Below are positions 1 through 6,862 of a stretch of 12,079 nt of DNA, one piece after another. The notes beneath the pieces are model-generated. The model saw only the letters and a list, made by a program, of their open reading frames with translations. It ran no database searches and was not told where the DNA came from. The translations under genes were made by a program, and so were the position numbers. Source of the stretch: Chromatiales bacterium (GTDB taxonomy: Bacteria > Pseudomonadota > Gammaproteobacteria > SZUA-152); assembly GCA_026999335.1 (NCBI GenBank), contig JALTPW010000321.1, positions 1 to 12,079 on the forward strand, in the 5' to 3' direction. How positions within the stretch are numbered: position 1 is the stretch's first letter; each line of letters begins with the position of its first letter.

Positions 1-131
1 CCTTCGCAGATAATCAGCGTATTTTTTGGATACTGACGCGTCACCGCCAACTCCGAAACTGCCTGTAAATCCTCATCAGGCAAGCCCTTAAACAATGAAA
101 TACTCTTTATATTCATTACACCAATTCCCAT
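1..131 (-). CDS. Crp/Fnr-family transcriptional regulator, N-terminal fragment (cut by window edge)
   Basis: Reading leftward from an ATG at 131, the frame stays open to the window edge for 43 codons. After a short lead it contains LFKGLPDEDLQAVSELA, then a tract ending in NTLIICEG. This is the usual start of a cyclic-nucleotide-binding (cNMP) beta-roll domain in Crp/Fnr regulators: 'LF..L....L..la' followed by 'g..i...Gd'. The DNA-binding half lies outside the window, so neither ligand nor targets can be judged. I chose the ATG at 131 because AAAGGA (140-145) sits 8 bases upstream. A second in-frame ATG at 116 is possible but has no such site. The gene is divergent from the one at 347, and a TGTGA-N5-TCACA palindrome lies about 50 bases upstream of its start. 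The family call is fairly safe; the subfamily is unknown. Confidence 0.72.
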   Translation of the reverse strand, partial: MGIGVMNIKSISLFKGLPDEDLQAVSELAVTRQYPKNTLIICE

Positions 132-181
132 GTCGACATTCCTTTATGTTCGACGACGAACAAAACTGCGTTCTTGATTAA

Positions 182-196
182 TGTGAAAATATCACA
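182..196. promoter_or_regulatory. TGTGA-N5-TCACA palindrome, possible Crp/Fnr-type operator
   Basis: The sequence TGTGAAAATATCACA has perfect 5-bp outer arms and one further paired position inside. It resembles the Crp half-sites TGTGA/TCACA, but the spacer is 5 bases rather than the canonical 6. It lies about 50 bases upstream of the Crp/Fnr-type start at 131 and about 150 bases upstream of the start at 347. That position would suit an operator for autoregulation or for control of both divergent genes. The assignment is inferred from half-site similarity and position only. Confidence 0.35.
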
Positions 197-312
197 AAAC
201 AAAGCATGATTATTACCTAGTGACACTACCCCACAGCGCCTATGCTTCTAGTTGTCTAGGGACGGCAGAGGGAGCGACACGGACGTCTACCTAATTATAA
301 AACGGACTACCC

Positions 313-337
313 CGCAAGATTTCGCGAAATTCTTGCG
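313..337. promoter_or_regulatory. 25-base near-palindrome just upstream of the gene at 347
   Basis: The core TTCGCGAA (321-328) is a perfect 8-bp palindrome. It is flanked by CGCAAGAT on the left and ATTCTTGCG on the right, which pair except for one bulged base. The structure ends 9 bases before the ATG at 347. It could be a protein operator, or a leader hairpin that hides the translation start; no Shine-Dalgarno-like sequence precedes that ATG. A TATAAA at 296-301 lies just upstream and could be a -10 element, but I see no convincing -35 at the right spacing. Confidence 0.4.
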
Positions 338-346
338 CCGTTAACC

Positions 347-1039
347 ATGGCCCGCAATATGCCAAAGCAGACACAGGTCAGACAGAGAGCCGCCATGTTA
401 CCGATCATGCAGAAAAAAGAATCCCCTGTTGCATGGAGAGAATTTGCTGCCGGCATGGAATTTCTCCGCCGTTACGGCATTCACAACACCGCCAACTCCA
501 GCGCCATCAGCAGGGACAATCTGCGCCTGCTGCATCGCGCCCTGATGCAGGATAGCGAATACCGGCAGTTAATCACAGCCGCGCGCCGGGAAGCACCACA
601 ACTCACCAGCCCCAACTGGTCGCTACTTACGGCATCTCATCAACTGCACGCCCACTGCGTCGGCATCCCGGCAAAAAGCAGCATTCAGCTCACCGCCCAT
701 CCCGGTTACCTGGGCATGTTTTTGATACTTTCCGGATCAGCCGAAACTTCAAAACAGGCAGAGACACCTCTCCGACGCAACTGGTGGCCACGCGGCTGGC
801 TGCCCAGTCGCCAGGCGCATGCAAAAACACAGCTCCTCAGGGCCAATGACATTATCTCCGTAACCCACAGCACCTCAAATGCAGGTCTGCTGGTTACCGG
901 CAAAAAGGCGTGCACCATCCTCGCTGTTTTCACTACCCAGCAAATCCGGCAGGCACAGCCAAACGGCTACGCCGACGGCGTTGCTATCTCAGCAGATCCC
1001 TCTCCACAGCGCAAGCTGATTAGTACTCCGTCAATATAA
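347..1039 (+). CDS. Uncharacterised protein, possibly a degenerate cupin-fold protein
   Basis: This 230-residue soluble protein has no signal peptide or membrane span, and I do not recognise a named family. Residues 27-80 look helical. From about residue 105 the pattern becomes beta-rich: a strand, then TAHPGYLGMFLILSGSAET (116-134), then DIISVTHSTSNAGLLVTG (168-185). The spacing of an 'HPG...G' element and a later 'D.i.v....sN..G' element recalls the two cupin motifs of cysteine-dioxygenase-like proteins. However, the first metal-binding His of motif 1 is Thr116, and the later His is missing, so a metal-dependent activity is doubtful. The start is uncertain: the ATG at 347 has no ribosome site and sits right after a palindrome, while the ATG at 395 (214 residues) follows a GAGAG at a usable distance. 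The gene is divergent from the Crp/Fnr-type gene and is closed by a strong stem-loop, so it is probably monocistronic. The coding call is good; the fold is a guess. Confidence 0.68.
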   Translation: MARNMPKQTQVRQRAAMLPIMQKKESPVAWREFAAGMEFLRRYGIHNTANSSAISRDNLRLLHRALMQDSEYRQLITAARREAPQLTSPNWSLLTASHQLHAHCVGIPAKSSIQLTAHPGYLGMFLILSGSAETSKQAETPLRRNWWPRGWLPSRQAHAKTQLLRANDIISVTHSTSNAGLLVTGKKACTILAVFTTQQIRQAQPNGYADGVAISADPSPQRKLISTPSI

Positions 1040-1053
1040 CCTTGACGGAGTAC
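1023..1053 (+). terminator. 12-bp perfect stem-loop spanning the stop codon of the gene at 347
   Basis: GTACTCCGTCAA (1023-1034) pairs perfectly with TTGACGGAGTAC (1042-1053) around the 7-base loop TATAACC. The TAA stop at 1037-1039 lies inside the loop, so the last codons form the left arm. No T-run follows on either strand, so this is not a textbook intrinsic terminator. It may be a 3'-end stabiliser, a weak terminator, or a protein-binding site. It separates this gene from the RND adaptor that follows. Confidence 0.5.
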
Positions 1054-1154
1054 GACCCTCCACGCCCACAAAACAGACTGCCCCCGACCAATACCTCGCA
1101 CCTCAGGATCACTTTTTGCTATGCTCCCCGCAAGCCGCCCCGGGAGTTACCTGC

Positions 1155-2456
1155 ATGCAAAATGGACGATCCGTCCTGAAGAAAACCGTGCCCCTGCTAT
1201 TGATACTGGGGCTTGCCATCGGCGGCGCCATTCTGCTGGTCGCCACAAAACCCCGCACACCGCCGCCAGAAAGCGAGGAAAAGGTCTGGGTGGTTGCCAC
1301 GCAAACCGCAACCCCCGCACAACACTTCCCTGTCATCACCCTGTATGGCCGTATTGAATCGGCACGCTCGAGCCGTTTGACCTCCTCGCTGAGTTCGGAG
1401 GTCATCGATGTCCTCTGCAAAGAAGGTGAACGGGTGAGCAAGGGACAAGCCCTGGTGCGCCTGGACGAACGGGATGCACAGTTACGCCTGCAACAGCAAA
1501 GCGCGGAACTGGCGGAAATCCGCACCCTGATCGCCAGTGAAGCGCACCGCTTCGACTATGACCAGCGCATATTGGCGAGTGAACGCAAATTACAGGCCCT
1601 CGCCCAACAGGAAGTAAAACGGGCGCAGCGCCTCAAAGAAGGCAAGCTTGCCGCCCAGGCACGCATCGACGAGGCACAACAGGTTAAATTGCGTCAGGAC
1701 ATTGCCGTGGCCCAACGCCAGCTCGCCGTACAGGATCACGAAGCCCGTCTGACCCGCTTGCAGGCACAACTGAAAAAGGCCGAGTCGCTACAGGCGCTAG
1801 CTAAACTCGATGTTGAACGCAGCCTGCTCAGCGCCCCCTTCGACGCCCGTATCACCCAGGTGCCCGCCTCACCCGGCAATCGTACGCGGCCCGGCGAAGT
1901 GCTGGTGGAGCTTTACGCGCTGGACGCCCTGCAAGTCCGCGCACAGATCCCCAACGCCAAACTGGCCGCCGTCGAAACGGCGCTGAACAATGACCATCCG
2001 CTCACCGCATGGGCGCTTACCGGCACTCGGCAGCGATTGGAATTGCAGCTCAGTCACCTTGCCGGTGATATAAAACCCGGCCGCGGCGGACGTGATGGTC
2101 TGTTCGAACTAAAAATCCCGGCCACGGATCCGGCCATCGGCGACATCGTGTCGCTGCAACTCCAGTTGCCAGCGGTCGACAACAGCCTCACCCTGCCCCG
2201 CGAGGCCCTGTATGGCAATGACCGCATCTACACCATCAGCGATGGCCGGCTGAAGGGCCACCGGGTCGAGCGTCTCGGTGAAACCCTCGACAACAATCCC
2301 GGTTCGCCCTTCGATACCCTGTCCAGCGCCGAAAATACAAACTGGCTGCTGGTACGCAGCGCCAGCATCACGCCGGGCAGTCTCATCGTCACCACCCAAC
2401 TGCCCAACGCCGTGGAAGGCCTGAAGGTGCGTGAACGACGCACATCGGCCCCATGA
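1155..2456 (+). CDS. RND efflux periplasmic adaptor (HlyD/membrane fusion protein family)
   Basis: This protein would bridge an inner-membrane RND pump and an outer-membrane channel. From the ATG at 1155 it is 433 residues, a usual length for the family. An N-terminal membrane anchor spans about 10-30 (KKTVPLLLILGLAIGGAILL) after a short basic lead, followed by a proline-rich stretch. The first half of the lipoyl domain includes the family signature VLCKEGERVSKGQALVRLDE (86-105). A long charged alpha-helical hairpin runs about 106-215, and the second lipoyl half is near SAPFDARITQVPASPGNRTR (226-245). Beta-barrel and membrane-proximal domains follow, with LTLPREALYG (345-354). I prefer 1155 over the upstream in-frame ATG at 1116 because GGGAG (1142-1146) is 8 bases away, and the longer form would put 13 unlikely residues before the anchor. 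The pump gene follows after 22 bases. The substrate cannot be told from sequence. Confidence 0.93.
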   Translation: MQNGRSVLKKTVPLLLILGLAIGGAILLVATKPRTPPPESEEKVWVVATQTATPAQHFPVITLYGRIESARSSRLTSSLSSEVIDVLCKEGERVSKGQALVRLDERDAQLRLQQQSAELAEIRTLIASEAHRFDYDQRILASERKLQALAQQEVKRAQRLKEGKLAAQARIDEAQQVKLRQDIAVAQRQLAVQDHEARLTRLQAQLKKAESLQALAKLDVERSLLSAPFDARITQVPASPGNRTRPGEVLVELYALDALQVRAQIPNAKLAAVETALNNDHPLTAWALTGTRQRLELQLSHLAGDIKPGRGGRDGLFELKIPATDPAIGDIVSLQLQLPAVDNSLTLPREALYGNDRIYTISDGRLKGHRVERLGETLDNNPGSPFDTLSSAENTNWLLVRSASITPGSLIVTTQLPNAVEGLKVRERRTSAP

Positions 2457-2482
2457 ACACACTGGCTGAGTTACCTCGATGA
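2453..2482 (+). other. Nine-codon bridging mini-ORF between adaptor and pump genes
   Basis: An ATG at 2453 overlaps the adaptor stop as ATGA. It reads nine codons (MNTLAELPR) to a TGA at 2480-2482, which overlaps the pump's start codon, again as ATGA. Such chained overlaps can carry ribosomes across the 22-base gap and couple translation of the two genes. The pump's own ribosome site is weak (TGAG at 2467-2470). A peptide function is not implied, and the arrangement may be chance. Confidence 0.25.
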
Positions 2483-5400
2483 GCAATAACCCGGGCGGCT
2501 TGATCCAGCTGTTTGCACGCCATCGCGTCGCCGCAAATCTACTCATGGCGCTGATGGTTCTTGCCGGCAGCTGGGCCCTGGCCAAACTCAACACCCAGTT
2601 TTTTCCCAATTTCGAGCTGGACATCATCACCGTGCGCATCGCCTGGAGCGGCGCCAGCGCCGAGGATGTCGAGCGAGGCATTACAACACCGCTGGAACAG
2701 GCGCTGCGCAGCCTCGATAACTTACACAGCATCACCTCCACCTCGGCCATGGGTATCGCCGCCCTCAGCCTGGAATACGACGACGGCACCGACATGAGCG
2801 CGGCGCTGGAACAGGTCAACGGCGTCATCGCCCTGGCGCGCAACCTGCCCGAGGACGTGGAAAAACCGGAGGTCAGCCGCATCATCCGCTACGAACCCGT
2901 GGCCCGCCTGCTGCTCAGTGGCAGCCACGACCGACAAGAGCTGCGCCCCCTGGCCGAGCAGATGCGTGATGAGCTGCTGACGCGCGGTATTTCCAAGATC
3001 GAGATCAATGGGCTGCCGAAGGAGGAAATCGCCATTCAGGTGCCTCCTGAGCGCCTGTTGGAACTGGACATGACACTGGAGCAGATCAGCAGCCAGATCC
3101 AGAAACAGAGCCGCGACCTGCCCGCCGGCTCCGTCGGTCGCGATGACATCGCCCGCCAGCTACGCGCCCTCGAGCAGCGCCGCGACATCACCGGTCTGGA
3201 ACAGTTACCGTTGATCAGCGACACCGACGGCCGGCTCATTACATTGCAAGACATCGCCAGCCTCGAACGCCGCCCTATCCAGGGCCAGACCACCCTGAGC
3301 GTCGATGGCGAACCGGCCGTGGAACTGCGCCTGTTCCGCGCCGAATCCGCCCCCTCACTCGGCTCCGCCCGCATACTGGAAGACTGGCTGGAAAAAACCC
3401 GTCCCACTCTGCCACCCAACATTCAGTTGCGGGTCTATGATGAAATGTGGCAGTTGATCAGTGAACGCATCAACCTGTTGCTCATCAACGGCGGTGGCGG
3501 TCTGCTGCTGGTGGTCGGCATCCTGCTGCTGTTCCTCAACCGCCGTGTCGCCCTATGGGTCAGCGTCGGTATCCCGGTATCGTTCATGGCTGCGCTGGCG
3601 GTGCTGTATCTGGCTGGCGGCAGCATCAACATGATCAGTCTGTTCGGTCTCATCATGGCACTGGGTATCATCGTCGACGACGCCATCGTGGTGGGCGAGG
3701 ACGCCCTCAGTCACTTTGAAAAAGGCGAGCCGCCCACCCGGGCCGTGGAAGGCGGCGCCTATCGCATGCTAGCGCCGGTGATGTCCTCCTCACTCACCAC
3801 CGTAGCCGCCTTTATTCCCCTGATGCTGGTCGGTGGCATCATCGGCAATATGATGTTCGAGATCCCACTGGTGGTGATCTGCGTCATCATCGCCTCACTG
3901 ATCGAGTGTTTCCTGATCCTGCCCGGCCACCTGCGCGTCTCCTTTGAGCGGCACGGCAAACAGGTACGGCAGCTGCCCGGCAACTTCCGCCGCCGCTTCG
4001 ATGCCGCCTTCGACCGCTTCCGCAACGGCCATTTCCGCCGCCTGGTCAGCTGGGCCGTGGCACACCGGGGCATCACCCTCACCGGCGCCGTGGGCGCCCT
4101 GATCCTGGCCTTCGGCCTGATTGCCGGCGGCCGCCTCGGTTTTACCTTTTTTCCCAACGTGGAAGGACGCCTGGTCTTCGCCTCCGTCACCTTTTCCGCC
4201 GGCAGCCCGGCAGAACGGGTCGAAGACTTCCTCGGCCACTTGCAGGATACCCTGCACGAAACCGAACAGGCCCTGGGCGGCAATCTGGTGGCCATCGCCG
4301 TGGCCAGCGAAGGCAGCGCACAGACCGCCGGCGGCGGCCCGCCCCGCGCCGGGCCGCAGAACGGCTCATTGCTGGTGGAAATGGTATCGCCGGAAAAACG
4401 CGACATCAGCAACCGGGAATTCATTGCGGAATGGGAAAAACGTCTGATCATCCCCGCCGGGGTGGAAATCTTTACCCTTGCCGAACGCCGTTCCGGTCAC
4501 CCCGGGCGGGACATCGATATCAATCTCACCGGCCCCGATGCCATGGATCTAAAACTGGCCGCGCAGGCGATCATCGATGCCCTGAAAACCTTCCCCGGCG
4601 TACTGGCGCTGGAGGACGACCTGCCGTGGGGGCAAGAACAGCTGATCTACCGTCTGACCCCCACCGGCGAGGCACTGGGACTGGACGTGGAAAGTGTTGG
4701 TCGGCAACTGCGCGCCGCCTTCGATGGCGCCCTGGTGCAGATCTATCTGGATGGACAGGACGAGGTGGAAGTCCGTATCAGCCTGCCCGATGCGGTGCGC
4801 AACCATCTCTCCGGGCTGGAAAGTTTTCAGCTCATTCTGCCCGATGGCGGCAGTGTGCCGCTGGGCAACGTGGTCGAATTCAGCCATCAACGTGGCTTTG
4901 ATATCCTGCGCCATACCGAAGGTCGATTGGCCGTGTCGGTACGCGCCGACGTGGATCACAGCAAAAATAATGGCAACGTGATCCGTGAAAACCTGCGTCA
5001 GAACATGCTGCCCGAGATCGAGTCACGCTACAACGTGCAGATGGATTTCCAGGGTCGTGCACAGGATCAGGACACCACCCTGAGCGACCTCAAGCGCGGC
5101 GTACTGTATGCCTTCATCCTCATGTACATCATCCTCGCCTGGGTATTCGCCTCCTACAGCAAGCCACTGGTGGTGATGGCCATCATCCCCTTCGGGCTGG
5201 TGGGTGCCATCGTCGGGCATTGGGTGATGGATCTGGAACTGACGGTGTTGTCGCTGTTCGGCTTTTTCGGCCTGTCCGGCATCGTTATCAACGACTCGAT
5301 CATTTTGGTGACCTTCTACCAAAAATTGCTGGCGAAAGGCATGGCGGTCAATGAGGCCATTGTCGAGGCCGCCTGTCAGCGTCTGCGCGCGGTGCTGCTG

Positions 5401-5607
5401 ACCTCGCTCACCACCATCGCCGGGCTGACCCCCCTGCTGTTCGAGACCTCCCTACAAGCACAGTTCCTGATCCCCATGGCGGCGACTATCAGCTTCGGCC
5501 TGGGTTTTGCGACGGTGCTGGTGCTGATCATTATTCCCGCCCTGCTGTCGACACTGGCATCCGTATCCAATCGTTACCACAGCCTGCGTGGCCAGTTGGT
5601 GCATTGA
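2479..5607 (+). CDS. RND-family efflux pump inner-membrane subunit (AcrB/MdtB-like, HAE1 type)
   Basis: At 1042 residues this is a full-length resistance-nodulation-division pump, a trimeric proton antiporter that would export small molecules with the adaptor just upstream. The two-fold repeated layout is visible: TM1 at about 18-36, a large periplasmic loop, TM2-TM6 at about 332-480, TM7 at about 533-553, a second periplasmic loop, and TM8-TM12 at about 874-1025. In TM4, the segment MALGIIVDDAIVVGED carries the proton-relay pair Asp400-Asp401, matching AcrB Asp407/Asp408. In TM10 the AcrB lysine is not seen; the segment reads GIVINDSIIL (Asn938, Asp939), a form I associate with a divergent HAE1-like branch. 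A glycine/proline-rich insertion sits near residues 612-626 (SAQTAGGGPPRAGPQNG). No frameshift or internal stop is present. No TolC-like gene follows, so the outer-membrane channel must come from elsewhere. Substrate unknown. Confidence 0.95.
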   Translation: MSNNPGGLIQLFARHRVAANLLMALMVLAGSWALAKLNTQFFPNFELDIITVRIAWSGASAEDVERGITTPLEQALRSLDNLHSITSTSAMGIAALSLEYDDGTDMSAALEQVNGVIALARNLPEDVEKPEVSRIIRYEPVARLLLSGSHDRQELRPLAEQMRDELLTRGISKIEINGLPKEEIAIQVPPERLLELDMTLEQISSQIQKQSRDLPAGSVGRDDIARQLRALEQRRDITGLEQLPLISDTDGRLITLQDIASLERRPIQGQTTLSVDGEPAVELRLFRAESAPSLGSARILEDWLEKTRPTLPPNIQLRVYDEMWQLISERINLLLINGGGGLLLVVGILLLFLNRRVALWVSVGIPVSFMAALAVLYLAGGSINMISLFGLIMALGIIVDDAIVVGEDALSHFEKGEPPTRAVEGGAYRMLAPVMSSSLTTVAAFIPLMLVGGIIGNMMFEIPLVVICVIIASLIECFLILPGHLRVSFERHGKQVRQLPGNFRRRFDAAFDRFRNGHFRRLVSWAVAHRGITLTGAVGALILAFGLIAGGRLGFTFFPNVEGRLVFASVTFSAGSPAERVEDFLGHLQDTLHETEQALGGNLVAIAVASEGSAQTAGGGPPRAGPQNGSLLVEMVSPEKRDISNREFIAEWEKRLIIPAGVEIFTLAERRSGHPGRDIDINLTGPDAMDLKLAAQAIIDALKTFPGVLALEDDLPWGQEQLIYRLTPTGEALGLDVESVGRQLRAAFDGALVQIYLDGQDEVEVRISLPDAVRNHLSGLESFQLILPDGGSVPLGNVVEFSHQRGFDILRHTEGRLAVSVRADVDHSKNNGNVIRENLRQNMLPEIESRYNVQMDFQGRAQDQDTTLSDLKRGVLYAFILMYIILAWVFASYSKPLVVMAIIPFGLVGAIVGHWVMDLELTVLSLFGFFGLSGIVINDSIILVTFYQKLLAKGMAVNEAIVEAACQRLRAVLLTSLTTIAGLTPLLFETSLQAQFLIPMAATISFGLGFATVLVLIIIPALLSTLASVSNRYHSLRGQLVH

Positions 5608-5630
5608 CCTGATCCGGGAAACCTCGATTC

Positions 5631-5782
5631 TGCAGGAGCGGGCCATGCCCGCGATAAACGCTTGTTCGCCACAGAGACACAGAGAAAAACTTTTTAAGTG
5701 TCAGTATCTCTGTGTACTCCGTGCCTCTATGGTGTATTTTTTGTAAATGCTTAGGCAATCGCGGGCATGGCCCGCTCCTACA
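5631..5782. repeat. Composite inverted repeat: paired REP-like palindromes enclosing a second repeat
   Basis: The outer arms, 5631-5655 and 5758-5782, are 25-mers that are reverse complements at 24 of 25 positions. Each is itself a small hairpin, GCGGGC-CAT-GCCCGC next to AGGAGC, and resembles the Pseudomonas-type REP sequence. Two REPs in opposite orientation form a REPIN-like doublet. Between them, GCCACAGAGACACAGAGA (5669-5686) faces TCTCTGTGTACTCCGTGCCT (5707-5726) in inverse sense, the pattern of another dispersed repeat that translates as 'HRGTE.TE'. The whole could fold into a long hairpin on either strand. It fills most of the spacer between the convergent pump and wspR genes, where it may act as a two-way terminator or mRNA stabiliser. 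No RAYT-type transposase is in the window. Confidence 0.8.
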
Positions 5783-5839
5783 AAGGCGGGTCGTTTCCGC
5801 GCAATCTGCAACCCTCCCCCTCCTCATGCCTGCCTGTTC

Positions 5840-6862
5840 TCAGCCCTGCTCTTCGGCCACCACATAACGGTTACGTCCCGTTTCTTTTGCTTCATACAGG
5901 GCAGCATCGGCCAGGTTGATCAGGTCGGAAGGTGACAGGTTTTCACAGGCCACGCGACTGACCACACCCAGGCTGATGGTCACGATATCCGCAACCTGCG
6001 AATATTCGTGCGGGATCTCCAGCGAGCGGATTTTTTCACACAGCTCATGGGCAATCCGTCTGGCGCCACTCAGGTCGGTATTCGGCAGAATCACGGCAAA
6101 CTCTTCACCGCCGTAGCGGGCAATGAGATCCGAAGCGCGCTGCACGGCCTCGTCCAGGCTGCGGGCAACCTGGCGCAGGCACTCATCGCCGGCAAGATGG
6201 CCGTAATGGTCGTTGTAGGGCTTGAAAAAATCGATATCGATGAGGATCAGTGACAGTGGTGTGTCGTCACGCACCGAACGCAGGCATTCCATGCGCAAAA
6301 ACTCATCGAGCCGGCGGCGGTTGGCAATGCCGGTCAGGCCATCCAGACAGCTCAACTTTTTCAATTCGGCATTGCTCTGTTCCAGTTTGGCCTGGGTTTC
6401 ACGCAACGCCTGATGGGCCAGGTAACTGCGTGAATGTGCGCGAATCCGCGCAACCAGTTCAATCCGATCCGGCAGCTTGACCAGATAGTCATTGGCGCCA
6501 CGCTCAAAGGCCTTGCTCTTGTCTTTTGGATCTTCTTTGGTGGAAAGCACAATCACTGGGATGTTCTGCGTTTCCGGCTCCGCGCGATAATCATTCACCA
6601 GGGTGTAACCATCCATGTCCGGCATGATGAGATCCTGCAAGATCACCGTCGGGTGTATCGCCAGCGCCATAGCCACTGCCTTTTTAGGCTCTGCGCAATA
6701 ATGAAATTCGATATCCTCTTCACTGGCCAGCATGCGGCGAATACCTTCGGCAACCATCCTCTGGTCGTCCACCAGCAATACCACCAGCCTGCCCAGCTCA
6801 TCGGTGGGTGGTGTGGCTTCACGGGATTGATCGAGATCCATTGCCATGTTTATCGTCATCAT
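5840..6862 (-). CDS. wspR: WspR-like response regulator diguanylate cyclase (REC-GGDEF)
   Basis: This cytoplasmic enzyme should convert two GTP to cyclic di-GMP when phosphorylated by WspE. It has 340 residues. A REC domain spans about 25-147, with acidic pair Asp32-Asp33, phospho-acceptor Asp77 in LQDLIMPDMDG, Ser107/Thr108, and Lys129 in NDYLVKLPD. A charged helical linker covers about 148-172. The GGDEF domain (about 172-336) has DGLTGIANRR, Asp209 for metal, and the active site GGEEF at 251-255. RASD at 242-245, five residues before it, is the RxxD inhibitory site, so product feedback should be intact. REC segments such as VILQDL.MP and VLSTKEDP closely match Pseudomonas WspR as I recall it. 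The gene overlaps wspF by ATGA. Two adjacent ATGs (6862 and 6859) are possible starts; AGGAGG lies 4 bases from the first and 7 from the second, so 6859 may be the true one. It is the last gene of the cluster. Confidence 0.94.
   Translation of the reverse strand: MMTINMAMDLDQSREATPPTDELGRLVVLLVDDQRMVAEGIRRMLASEEDIEFHYCAEPKKAVAMALAIHPTVILQDLIMPDMDGYTLVNDYRAEPETQNIPVIVLSTKEDPKDKSKAFERGANDYLVKLPDRIELVARIRAHSRSYLAHQALRETQAKLEQSNAELKKLSCLDGLTGIANRRRLDEFLRMECLRSVRDDTPLSLILIDIDFFKPYNDHYGHLAGDECLRQVARSLDEAVQRASDLIARYGGEEFAVILPNTDLSGARRIAHELCEKIRSLEIPHEYSQVADIVTISLGVVSRVACENLSPSDLINLADAALYEAKETGRNRYVVAEEQG

Noticed and set aside
38..51. 14 bases (GCGTCACCGCCAAC) identical to the right arm of the palindromic repeat at 11344-11357.
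   Set aside because: At 38-51 they are in frame inside the Crp/Fnr-type coding sequence, with no matching left arm, so this looks like chance.
1116..1154. A 13-residue N-terminal extension of the RND adaptor from the ATG at 1116.
   Set aside because: The ATG at 1155 has a well-spaced GGGAG and puts a basic lead directly before the membrane anchor; the extension adds atypical residues.
2109..2885. A 258-codon minus-strand open frame across the adaptor-pump junction.
   Set aside because: It is antisense to two clear genes, has low-complexity Ser/Arg-rich composition and resembles no family. It is a shadow of GC-rich codons.
3759..4451. A 230-codon minus-strand open frame inside the pump gene.
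   Set aside because: It is Arg/Pro/Ser-rich, lies antisense to conserved RND sequence and has no recognisable domain.
5531..5827. A 98-codon minus-strand frame over the end of the pump gene and the spacer, containing 'HRGTEYTE'.
   Set aside because: It is the translation of the composite repeat. That motif is typical of the repeat itself and not of a protein.
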